This document shows, in pieces, positions 1 to 8,051 of a stretch of 64,000 nt of DNA. How positions within the stretch are numbered: position 1 is the first letter of the stretch; each line of letters starts with the position of its first letter. The stretch comes from JAGDVO01 sp964590075 [NCBI: uncultured Aquificales bacterium] (GTDB lineage: Bacteria; Thermosulfidibacterota; Thermosulfidibacteria; Thermosulfidibacterales), in contig CAZPXS010000002.1 of NCBI GenBank assembly GCA_964590075.1, forward strand, positions 62,001 to 126,000. The letters are read 5' to 3'. Both the position numbers and the translations under genes were made by a program. The notes beneath the pieces were generated by a model. That model had not been told where the DNA came from and did no database searches. It worked only from the letters and a program-made list of their open reading frames with translations.

Positions 1-1
1 A

Positions 2-844
2 ATAGGCGAAAAGCCTAAAGAAGAAAAGATAAAATACAGATACGGAAATGCCCAGTGTGATTCCTGTCATACTCGCCATTTCTTTAGTGTAAAGGAAGCC
101 AAAGATCCCAGGGCTTGTCAGACCTGTCATATGGGATTTGATCATCCGCAATGGGAGATGTGGTCAACTTCTAAACATGGGACTATTTGGCAGATCGAAG
201 GCCCGGATAGCAAAAGAGCCCCTACTTGTCAGGCTTGTCATATGTCAGGTGGGAACCATACAGTTATGACTTCTTGGGGATTTCTTGGATTGAGGGTTTC
301 TGAAGAAGATAAGGAATGGTGGAAAGCAAGGGTGGTTATTTTGCAAGCTCTAGGGGTTCTTGACTGGAAAGGAAATCCCACGCCAAGATTCGATTTGGTA
401 AAGGCAGGAAAAGTAGCCAGATTAACCGCAGAAGAATGGCAGGCTGAAAGAGATAAGATGATTAAAATATGTGCTAAATGTCATTCAGAATCCTTTGCTA
501 AAAAACAATTGGAAGCAGCTGATCATACTCTTAAAGAAGCAGACAAACTTATGGCTGAGGCTATATTAATCGTTAAGGAGCTTTATGATCTTGGTATTTT
601 AAAGAAGCCATTCAACTGGAGTTTTGCTCCTGATCTTTTGCAATTTTATGAAGCAAGAACTCCCATCGAACAAGATCTTTATGTGATGTTTCTTGAATAT
701 AGAATGCGCACCTTTCAAGGTGCTTTTCACATGAATCCAGATTACATGCATTGGTATGGTTGGGCACCAATGAAAGAAACTTTAACCAAAATCAAGGCAG
801 AAGCCGAACGTTTGAAAAAGGAATTTATATCAAAGAAACATTAA
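2..844 (+). CDS. HAO-type multiheme cytochrome c, 3' part (5' end outside the window)
   Basis: The reading frame is open from base 2, so the start lies upstream; about 280 C-terminal residues are visible. Four CxxCH heme-binding motifs are seen, at 56-70 (CDSCH), 116-130 (CQTCH), 227-241 (CQACH) and 470-484 (CAKCH). The APTCQACHMSGG region, the QALGVLDW stretch and the C-terminal MHWYGWAPMKET segment fit the octaheme hydroxylamine oxidoreductase family. Family members are periplasmic enzymes of nitrogen oxide and hydroxylamine chemistry; in Campylobacterota such as Nautilia a HAO homologue is proposed to work reductively in nitrite-to-ammonium conversion. Direction of reaction cannot be read here. 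An ammonium channel and PII lie 3.4 kb downstream, which fits ammonium metabolism (inference). A GC-rich hairpin follows the stop. An internal ATG at 131 is not the true start. Confidence 0.82.
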   Translation: MGEKPKEEKIKYRYGNAQCDSCHTRHFFSVKEAKDPRACQTCHMGFDHPQWEMWSTSKHGTIWQIEGPDSKRAPTCQACHMSGGNHTVMTSWGFLGLRVSEEDKEWWKARVVILQALGVLDWKGNPTPRFDLVKAGKVARLTAEEWQAERDKMIKICAKCHSESFAKKQLEAADHTLKEADKLMAEAILIVKELYDLGILKKPFNWSFAPDLLQFYEARTPIEQDLYVMFLEYRMRTFQGAFHMNPDYMHWYGWAPMKETLTKIKAEAERLKKEFISKKH

Positions 845-873
845 TTTTTTATAGCTGATATTTTGGATTTTCA

Positions 874-897
874 GGGGCCCTCTTTGGGCCCCCTTTA
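874..897 (+). terminator. Terminator-like hairpin after the cytochrome gene
   Basis: GGGGCCC (874-880), loop TCTTT, GGGCCCC (886-892), followed by a short CTTTAG. It is a perfect 7-bp GC stem 29 bases after the stop codon. The T-tract is weak, so efficiency is uncertain. Confidence 0.6.
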
Positions 898-1307
898 GAA
901 AGAGCTTCTTTTGACTCTATTAGAGATGTTTCTGCACGCCTTAAGTTTCCGAGAAACCTTTTTAAAAGTCCCTTTTGACCATTCATTATCAAAAGAAGAG
1001 AAGCTGTTTAAAGGTGCATTTCTTAAACCATTCTTCAAAAAGTATATTTCTCTGCTTTTTTTAGTTCAGTTACTAAAATTGTTGCGACAAGAAGATACGG
1101 ACTCAACTATATAAGTTCTTTTTTATTTCCTTTTAGCTCAAAGGAACCAGAGCGCATAGCAAAAATTTTAAGCTCTCCTTTATAATAAGTTTCAAAAAAC
1201 AAAGAATCTTTTCTTTATAAGTATAACTTTGTTCCTTTTAATCTTAATCTATTCTTCCCAGATTTTTTCTTTTTTCTTGGATAATAGTTCATAAAAATTA
1301 GCCTTAA

Positions 1308-1327
1308 AATTGTAATGAATTACAATT
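1308..1327. promoter_or_regulatory. Perfect 20-bp palindrome, possible operator
   Basis: AATTGTAAT-GA-ATTACAATT is a 9-2-9 inverted repeat in an 800-bp AT-rich non-coding stretch (845-1643). It resembles in form the operators of Fur/PerR-type regulators, but no regulator gene is adjacent. Apart from this palindrome, the hairpin at 874 and the CRISPR-type repeat at 1445, I see nothing convincing in this stretch. Confidence 0.3.
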
Positions 1328-1444
1328 ATATTAGTTTCCTAAGTCTTTCAAAACTATTTTTGTTGAGCATTGTTTGCTTAGTGCTATATGATATTGATTT
1401 TTAGCTACTATTAAAAATTTAAAACTATTTGTGTAAACCCAAAA

Positions 1445-1474
1445 GTTGCTAGCCTACCTATGAGGGATTGAAAC
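1445..1474 (+). repeat. Solitary CRISPR-type direct repeat, copy 1 (30 nt)
   Basis: The 30-base element begins GTTGCTAGCCTACC and ends GGGATTGAAAC. The terminal ATTGAAAC is the usual 3' end (crRNA 5' handle) of type I/III CRISPR repeats. No second copy lies at spacer distance and there are no cas genes in the window. Related single copies lie at 2809 and 7046 in the same orientation. Confidence 0.75.
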
Positions 1475-1643
1475 TTTATCAGGTATCTATTTTTCCCTTG
1501 CATTTACAGTTACAAGCAACAACTTTGATCTTGCATAGATTGAATGAAATATTAAAATGTGAGACGTGGGGAAACAGGGTAGTCGTAGGTTATAGGTAAT
1601 AGTGAGAACCTTGAGTTAAAAAGAACTAAAGAGAGGATTAGCT

Positions 1644-2792
1644 GTGGAACAAAAGAAAATTTATACGTTTATAGTCTTAATGGGAATAGTTAGCTTACTT
1701 GGCGATATTATATACGAAGGAACAAGGGGGATAACAGGGACTTATCTATACAGTTTAGGATCATCTATGATTATTGTTGGTATTACATCAGGTTTAGGAG
1801 AGTTCTTTGGATATTCTTTAAGATTATTTTCCGGAGTGTTGGTCGATAGGTTAAAAGCATACTGGTTGTTTACTTTTTTGGGATATGGACTTTTAATTTC
1901 TATTCCATTACTTTTCTTTGTTAATAGATTAGATTTAGCTATTTTCTGTCTCCTTTTAGAAAGGATCGGAAAGGGCTTAAGATCTCCTGCAAGAGATTCA
2001 ATAATATCTTTCGTATCTCAAAAAATAGGAAGGGGAATTGGGTTTGGCATTGCAGAAGCTCTAGATCAAGTTGGTGCAATACTTGGACCACTGATATTTT
2101 TAATATTCTACACTGCTTACAATAGTTATAAAGCAGGTTTTTTAGTTATGTTTATTCCTTACTTCTTGTTGGTATTAACTTTACTAATAGCTAAAAGTTT
2201 TGTTCCAAATCCGGATAAAGTTGAAAAAGAATATGATGTAAACTACCCTAAAAGAGTTTTTTATATCTATATTTTATTTTCTTTTTTTTCTATCATTTCT
2301 GTTCCAAGTTACCAGGTTATTTCTTATTTCTTTAAAGATTCTGGAGTTTTAAGTGATAAACAAGTAATGTTTTTTTATATGATCGCTATGTTTGTTGATT
2401 TAGTTTTTGCATTAGTTATAGGAAAATTTTACGATATCTACAAATTAAAAGTTTTAACTATTTTACCTATTTTGACTTTTTTATTAATTGCTTTTTCTTT
2501 TAAAAGGTATTTTTATTTTTCTGTTATATCTGTTATACTTTACGGCTGTATTTTAGCTATTCATGAGAGTGTGATGAGATCATCTATTGCAGATATTACC
2601 CACATATCCAAAAGAGGTTTTGCCTATGGTGTTTTTAATTTGGTTTTTGGTTTTGGTTTCTTTTTAGGTAATCTTATTATTGGATTTTTGGTTAAGCTTG
2701 GATACTTTTATTTGTTGTTTTTTGCCGGATTATCTCAGTTAGTTGCGATAGCTTTCTTGACTTATTTATTTGTGCTGTTTAAAGGAGATTAA
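1644..2792 (+). CDS. Major facilitator superfamily transporter
   Basis: A 382-residue, very hydrophobic protein with about 12 predicted membrane helices in the inner membrane. The N-terminal GDIIYEGTRGITGTYLYSLG stretch is typical of a group of MFS permeases of unknown substrate; the RIGKGLRSPARDSIIS segment matches the conserved loop between helices 4 and 5 (D/R-rich MFS signature area). The start is GTG at 1644 with GAGAGG at 1631-1636. Base composition is much more AT-rich than the later parts of the window (line 2281-2340 has 15 G/C of 60). The gene lies alone between repeat copies 1 and 2, which suggests acquisition by transfer. Substrate cannot be told from sequence. Confidence 0.85.
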   Translation: MEQKKIYTFIVLMGIVSLLGDIIYEGTRGITGTYLYSLGSSMIIVGITSGLGEFFGYSLRLFSGVLVDRLKAYWLFTFLGYGLLISIPLLFFVNRLDLAIFCLLLERIGKGLRSPARDSIISFVSQKIGRGIGFGIAEALDQVGAILGPLIFLIFYTAYNSYKAGFLVMFIPYFLLVLTLLIAKSFVPNPDKVEKEYDVNYPKRVFYIYILFSFFSIISVPSYQVISYFFKDSGVLSDKQVMFFYMIAMFVDLVFALVIGKFYDIYKLKVLTILPILTFLLIAFSFKRYFYFSVISVILYGCILAIHESVMRSSIADITHISKRGFAYGVFNLVFGFGFFLGNLIIGFLVKLGYFYLLFFAGLSQLVAIAFLTYLFVLFKGD

Positions 2793-2808
2793 TCGGATCT
2801 TTGCATAC

Positions 2809-2837
2809 GTTGCTAGCCTACCTATAGGGATTGAAAC
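2809..2837 (+). repeat. Solitary CRISPR-type direct repeat, copy 2 (29 nt)
   Basis: The element begins GTTGCTAGCCTACC and ends GGGATTGAAAC, identical to copy 1 except for a one-base deletion in the TATGAGGG segment. It sits 16 bases after the MFS stop codon and 10 bases before the Shine-Dalgarno site of the next gene. It shares ATAC on its 5' side with copy 3. Confidence 0.75.
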
Positions 2838-2859
2838 CAATAAAAAGGAGGGAATTTCA

Positions 2860-3557
2860 ATGATAGCAATAGTCAAAAATATTAAATCAGAAGGACCGGG
2901 AAACATGGAGAACTATCTTATTGAAAACTCAATTCCCTACAAAATCTTTGAAGCAGAAGAAGGAGACCTTCCGTCAACTCTTGAGGACTTTAAGGGATTA
3001 ATAGTTATGGGCGGACCAATGGGCGTTTATGAGATGGATATTTATCCTCATCTAAAGGTAGTTTCGAGACTTATAAGAGAAGCAATAAACAGAAACCTTA
3101 AAGTTTTAGGAATATGCCTTGGTGCTCAATTAATTGCTCATACACTTGGTGCAAGAGTTTTTAAGGGACATTGTGAAGAAATAGGATGGCACAAGATAGA
3201 GCTTACTGAAGATGGGTTAAGGGACCCTTTAATGATTGCTCTAGCAAGGCATCCTTCTTTTGGTGATGTATGGAGAGAATTCAAAGTTTTTCACTGGCAT
3301 GGAGACACCTTTGAACTTCCCTTTGGCGCCGTACATCTTGCAAGATCATATCTTTATGAAAATCAGGCATTTAGATATGGAAAAATGTTTATGCTTTCCA
3401 GTTTCATATAGAGGTAACAAGCCAGTTGCTTGAAGAATGGTTTAAGGACCATCCATTAAGAGAAAAAATCCTCAGTGGTATGGAAGAAATAAATGCAGAG
3501 TACTTCCAGCGCTCGAGGAATTTTTACAAAATTTTTTTTAAAGAGATCAAAACTTAA
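2860..3557 (+). pseudogene. Class I glutamine amidotransferase (GMP-synthase-like), frameshifted
   Basis: ATG at 2860 follows AGGAGGG. The frame shows the class I GATase fold with oxyanion segment VMGGPMGVYE and nucleophile motif GICLGAQ (Cys about residue 86). The open frame stops at 3411, but the +1 frame continues the family sequence directly: YAFQFHIEVT with the catalytic His and Glu, then LLEEWFKDHP to a stop at 3555-3557. The break falls at an A-run, 3381-3385, and one extra A restores about 232 codons. As it stands the product lacks the catalytic His/Glu pair. It is either a real pseudogene or a sequencing/assembly slip in the homopolymer. Members of this family are stand-alone glutaminase-type proteins of mostly unknown partner. 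It lies between CRISPR-type repeat copies 2 and 3. Confidence 0.8.
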
Positions 3558-3564
3558 TAAAAGA

Positions 3565-3792
3565 TTACTTATCGCGCATGGTACAAATGTTAATTTGCCT
3601 GCTGCATTCAATACATTATTTACTGTCTCGATGTTTGCTCTAAAAGAAGTTCATGAGGATTTTTCACCATTGAACATTATATGTGCATCGGTTGCCTCTA
3701 TAATATCCGATCTCGTGACTGATAATTCTAGGGTAGAACATTGTATTTGCGATAGCGTGATATCTTTCGAAAATGGTAAAAAGCATCGATAA
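3565..3792 (+). pseudogene. Fragment of a ClC-family chloride channel/antiporter
   Basis: About 50 codons resemble the conserved core of ClC proteins: LPAAFNT for the usual AAFN(A/T)P, then FALKEVHEDFSPL for FALEEVHxxFSP, then a hydrophobic helix ASVASIISDLVT. The usual Pro after AAFN-T and the LAG motif are altered. There is no start with a ribosome site, no other ClC segment on either side (a full protein has over 400 residues), and the end is ragged. The fragment begins right after the corrected end of the amidotransferase. I read it as a decayed gene remnant; the family match is by eye. Confidence 0.55.
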
Positions 3793-4578
<786 letters not shown>

Positions 4579-4605
4579 TTTAGTTTATTAAATAGGAGGT
4601 GTGTG

Positions 4606-5910
4606 ATGAAACGTTTAATATCTGCTCTAGTAACATTTGCTTTGGTAACATCTACTCCTACTTTTGTTTTTGCTGGCGAAGTCCAAAAAATTGATTCTGG
4701 AAACACAGCTTGGGTGATTGTTGCCACTACTTTAGTTATGCTTATGACCCCAGTAGGATTGGCTCTGTTTTATGGAGGTATGACAAGGTCAAAGAATATC
4801 CTTAACACTATTGCTATGAGCTTTTTAGCATACTGTGTTGCATCTATTATCTGGATTTTTTGGGGGTATACATTAGCTTTTGGAACAGATGTATCTGGAA
4901 TAATTGGAAGTTTAGAACATTCTTTTTTAATGGGAATATCTGTAAATGATGTATGGTCAACAGGGAATATACCAACATTACTTTTTGTTGCCTTTCAGAT
5001 GACTTTTGCAGCAATTACAGTAGCATTAATAAGTGGTGCTATCATAGAGAGGGTAAAGTTTCAATTTTGGTTGTTATTTACTGTTTTTTGGCTTACTTTC
5101 GTTTATTCTCCAATTGCTCACTGGGTATGGGGAGGAGGATTTTTATCTAAACTTGGTGCTTTAGATTTTGCAGGTGGTACTGTAGTACATATAAATGCTG
5201 GTATTGCTGGTTTAGTTTTGGCTTTATTGGTAGGAAAAAGAAAGGATTATGGTAAAGAGGTAATTTTACCTTCTTCAGTGGTTCTTACAGTATTGGGAGC
5301 AGCTTTGCTATGGTTTGGATGGTTTGGATTTAATCCAGGTAGTGAGCTTGCAGCAGATGGTATAGCAGCAAATGCATTTTTAGTTACTAACACCGCAGCA
5401 GCATTAGGTGGTATATCTTGGATGATTACAGAGTGGATAATTCATAAAAAACCTACTTTACTTGGAGCTGCCTCAGGGGTTGTTGCTGGATTAGTAGCTA
5501 TAACACCCGCGGCTGGATTTGTAGATCTGTTTAGTAGCATAGTTATAGGTGTTATCTCAGGAATATTAGGATTTATAGGTGTGTTCTGGCTTAAAAAGAA
5601 ATTTGGATACGATGACTCTTTAGATACATTTGGAGTTCATGGTTTAAATGGTATATGGGGAGCTATTGCAACAGGCATTTTTGCAAATCCTTCGGTTAAC
5701 CCTGCAGGAAAAGGCCTACTTTACGGTAATGCTACACAGGTTTTGATACAAATAGAGGCTGTTTTAGCAACAATAGTTTATACTGCAATTTTAACAGGAA
5801 TACTGTACTTTATAGTTTCGTTAATCACAAAAGGTGCAAGGGTAGATGATGAATCAGAGACTACAGGTCTTGATGAAGCTATTCACGGAGAGAGAGGCTT
5901 TGAACTTTAA
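4606..5910 (+). CDS. amt: Ammonium transporter (Amt/MEP/Rh family)
   Basis: A 434-residue inner-membrane channel protein with an N-terminal signal peptide (about residues 1-24, ending FVFAG) and about 11 membrane helices. The hallmark sequences are present: FYGGMTRSKN, the Amt signature IAHWVWGGG, the first pore histidine in VVHINAGIAG and the second in DTFGVHGLNGIWG. It conducts ammonium/ammonia into the cell. The ATG at 4606 follows AGGAGGT at 4594-4600. Downstream, 25 bases away, is an outer-membrane barrel gene; upstream is its PII partner. Confidence 0.97.
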   Translation: MKRLISALVTFALVTSTPTFVFAGEVQKIDSGNTAWVIVATTLVMLMTPVGLALFYGGMTRSKNILNTIAMSFLAYCVASIIWIFWGYTLAFGTDVSGIIGSLEHSFLMGISVNDVWSTGNIPTLLFVAFQMTFAAITVALISGAIIERVKFQFWLLFTVFWLTFVYSPIAHWVWGGGFLSKLGALDFAGGTVVHINAGIAGLVLALLVGKRKDYGKEVILPSSVVLTVLGAALLWFGWFGFNPGSELAADGIAANAFLVTNTAAALGGISWMITEWIIHKKPTLLGAASGVVAGLVAITPAAGFVDLFSSIVIGVISGILGFIGVFWLKKKFGYDDSLDTFGVHGLNGIWGAIATGIFANPSVNPAGKGLLYGNATQVLIQIEAVLATIVYTAILTGILYFIVSLITKGARVDDESETTGLDEAIHGERGFEL

Positions 5911-5935
5911 AAGATTTATTATTAGAGGTTTTATC

Positions 5936-6991
5936 ATGAAAAGGTTAGCGTTATCGATATTACTTACAGCTGCAACAATGGCAAACGCAGGTCAAATAAA
6001 AGTCCTAAACAGTGAGATAGAACTTAGCGGTGGTTTGACAACCGGCTATTTTTACTCAACTAATACTGGAACATCTAACCATGACGACTTTAAGGTGAGT
6101 AATTTTGTTATCTCATTGTCTTTACAGCCTAAAGATAGAGGAATAGGATTTAATACAATGTTTGGTAGTATACTATTGCCAACTCTATACGATGGTGGAA
6201 TTACAGACAGTAAAGCTATTTACAGTAAAGCCATTTTAAATAAGAACTTTGGTATTTTATCAGGCTATCTTACCTATCTTCCTTTTAAAAATGTTTCTGT
6301 AGATGTGGGGCTACTAACTACAAATATTGGGTATGAAATAGTAACATCATATGCAAATCCTAACATAAATTACGGTAGTGTTTTTTCTGCTCAACCTTTT
6401 ATCTATCCAGGAGCTAGAATTACCTATTCCTACAAAGATTTTAAATTCTATGTTGAACTTAACAAAGATAGGGGATATTTAAACGGTCATCCTACTTTAC
6501 CAACATCTGGAGCTTACGCAGTTGGGACATTAGGTAGTCTTTACGGTATTAACTATGCACTTTCTTACTACGATTACACTGCTTATAAAAACCTTATTGA
6601 TTTAGTTTTATCAAAATCTTTAAATCAAAATCTTGATATTGCTTTAAACATAGACTATCAACGGCTTGACAACACTGCAAAGCAACAAGGACACGATAAA
6701 TATGGATATGGTATTGCTTTTTACATTATTCCTAAGTTTGAAAATATATCCCTCCCTGTTAGAGTTGAATATATAAAAGATGGTTCAAAAGGAAAAGAGA
6801 GTGGTATATACAACAGTGTAGCATCTGGATACAGTTTTACAATCACTCCTACATTTAAACCATCAAAGAATACTTTCATAAGGGTAGAAGCATCTTACTT
6901 TAAAACAGATAGCAAGGTATTTCAAGATAAATCTGGAAATCCAAAAGATTCAAAGTTATCTTGTGCTGTAGAGATGGGTTTACTGTTTTAA
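5936..6991 (+). CDS. Outer-membrane beta-barrel protein (OmpL-like porin)
   Basis: A 351-residue protein with a signal peptide (MKRLALSILLTAATMANA, cleavage likely after ANA) and then alternating beta-strand sequence rich in Tyr, Asn and Gly, ending in a terminal Phe (EMGLLF) as barrel proteins do. It looks like the bbp2/OmpL-like family often encoded after amt genes. It could let small nitrogen solutes cross the outer membrane (inference from position). The start at ATG 5936 gives a complete signal peptide and has an AGAGG site; a longer frame from 5846 overlaps amt and is unlikely. Confidence 0.75.
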   Translation: MKRLALSILLTAATMANAGQIKVLNSEIELSGGLTTGYFYSTNTGTSNHDDFKVSNFVISLSLQPKDRGIGFNTMFGSILLPTLYDGGITDSKAIYSKAILNKNFGILSGYLTYLPFKNVSVDVGLLTTNIGYEIVTSYANPNINYGSVFSAQPFIYPGARITYSYKDFKFYVELNKDRGYLNGHPTLPTSGAYAVGTLGSLYGINYALSYYDYTAYKNLIDLVLSKSLNQNLDIALNIDYQRLDNTAKQQGHDKYGYGIAFYIIPKFENISLPVRVEYIKDGSKGKESGIYNSVASGYSFTITPTFKPSKNTFIRVEASYFKTDSKVFQDKSGNPKDSKLSCAVEMGLLF

Positions 6992-7045
6992 AATTCTATA
7001 TTTAGGAGAAAGTTTTAACCTTATCCACACAACTAGATCCAATAC

Positions 7046-7072
7046 GTTGCTAGCCTACCTATGAGGATTGAC
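7046..7072 (+). repeat. Solitary CRISPR-type direct repeat, copy 3 (degenerate, 27 nt)
   Basis: The element begins GTTGCTAGCCTACCTATGAG, the same as copy 1 for 20 bases, but has lost one G and the terminal AA, so its 3' end reads GGATTGAC. It lies 55 bases after the porin stop codon and marks the end of the AT-rich segment; the next gene already looks like the rest of the chromosome. Confidence 0.65.
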
Positions 7073-7230
7073 TCCCTTTAGGGTGCTTGTAGACCTATAT
7101 CCATTCCGGTCAAGTAGGTACGAGAATTCTCAAAGTAGCTGGATATTGATGTATAAAAGTACTTGACAACTCTATTACAAACTATTAGGTTAAAATTAGA
7201 ATTAATAAAAAGCAGAGGGAGGTATGGCAT

Positions 7231-7575
7231 ATGAAAATGGTGATTGCTTACATAAGGCCTGAGGCTCTTTGGGATGTCAAGAAGAAGTTGCTTGAGGTTG
7301 GAGCCCCAGGGATAAGCGTGGACAACTTTATAGGTATAGGTAAGCCTATGGCTCATTTTAAAGAGATTATGGAGAAGTATGGAGCTTTACCGAAATTTTT
7401 TCCAAGAACTAGAGTAGAGATAGTCTGTGAGGATGATGATGTCGAAAGGATAATAAATGCTATAATCAGTGTATGTAGGACTGGAAATCCCGGAGATGGT
7501 AAGATATTTGTATTACCGGTAGAGAGTGCTATTAGAGTTAGGACGGGTGAGACAGGTGGTGCTGCCTTAAGATGA
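7231..7575 (+). CDS. PII-family protein with a divergent T-loop
   Basis: A 114-residue PII paralogue. The C-terminal nucleotide-binding motifs are kept (TGNPGDGKIFVLPVE, RVRTGETGG). The T-loop is not canonical: the YRGAEY uridylylation motif is replaced by a segment GKPMAHFKEIMEKYGALPKF, one residue longer when aligned to the upstream GlnK. It is therefore unlikely to be controlled by uridylylation at Tyr51 or to bind Amt in the classical way (inference). ATG at 7231 follows GAGGGAGG. Its stop overlaps the LutC start by ATGA, so its partner is probably the LUD-type oxidation complex rather than nitrogen assimilation. A NifI-like relationship is possible but not shown. Confidence 0.85.
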   Translation: MKMVIAYIRPEALWDVKKKLLEVGAPGISVDNFIGIGKPMAHFKEIMEKYGALPKFFPRTRVEIVCEDDDVERIINAIISVCRTGNPGDGKIFVLPVESAIRVRTGETGGAALR

Positions 7576-8051
7576 GTAAAGAGATAGATTCTCTCTTTGA
7601 AAGATTTGTGGAGAAGTTTGTTGAGATGGGAGGGGAGTTTTATCCCTCCCTTTCCTCTTTTTTGGATGAATCTAAAGAGAGAGATATAGCTTGTCAGAGT
7701 GATCTGGTGGATCATATTGGTAGTATTTTAAAGGATGGTTTTAGATTGGTTGGATTTGAAGTTGCGTCTATTGCGATTACAAAACCTCGCGCTCTTATTG
7801 TTGAGACAGGTAGTCTACTATACTCCTTCGATGACGAAGAGGATTTCAAGCTCATAAGTTTACCCTATATCCATGTTAATATTCTCGATGGTGTACCTAT
7901 ATTCGAGACTCTTGAATCTGCAGTAAAGGAAAATCCAGGTAGATACATATCCATAGTCACAGGTCCCAGTAAAACTGGAGATATTGAACTTATTCATGTT
8001 TTTGGTGTACATGGACCTGGAAGACTTGTTGGGGTGGCCTCTATAAAATGA
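7572..8051 (+). CDS. lutC: LutC-like LUD-domain protein
   Basis: A 159-residue LUD (formerly DUF162) protein of the LutC/YkgG type, identified by IVETGSLL in mid-protein and the C-terminal GPSKTGDIELIHVFGVHGPG motif. LutA-LutB-LutC together oxidise L-lactate to pyruvate in Bacillus; LutC is the small subunit of unknown exact role. It is slightly shorter than the usual 200-240 residues. It is translationally coupled at both ends (ATGA with the PII paralogue and ATGA with LutB). Lactate as substrate is inferred from family; other 2-hydroxy acids are possible. Confidence 0.85.
   Translation: MSKEIDSLFERFVEKFVEMGGEFYPSLSSFLDESKERDIACQSDLVDHIGSILKDGFRLVGFEVASIAITKPRALIVETGSLLYSFDDEEDFKLISLPYIHVNILDGVPIFETLESAVKENPGRYISIVTGPSKTGDIELIHVFGVHGPGRLVGVASIK

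Noticed and set aside
911-1114. 67-codon open frame in the gap after the cytochrome gene
   Set aside because: No ribosome site, no recognisable family, basic and Phe/Leu-rich as random AT-rich sequence would be.
3493-3792. 99-codon frame as an intact gene
   Set aside because: It starts inside the corrected amidotransferase frame with no ribosome site, and only its middle resembles a ClC core, so I call it a fragment.
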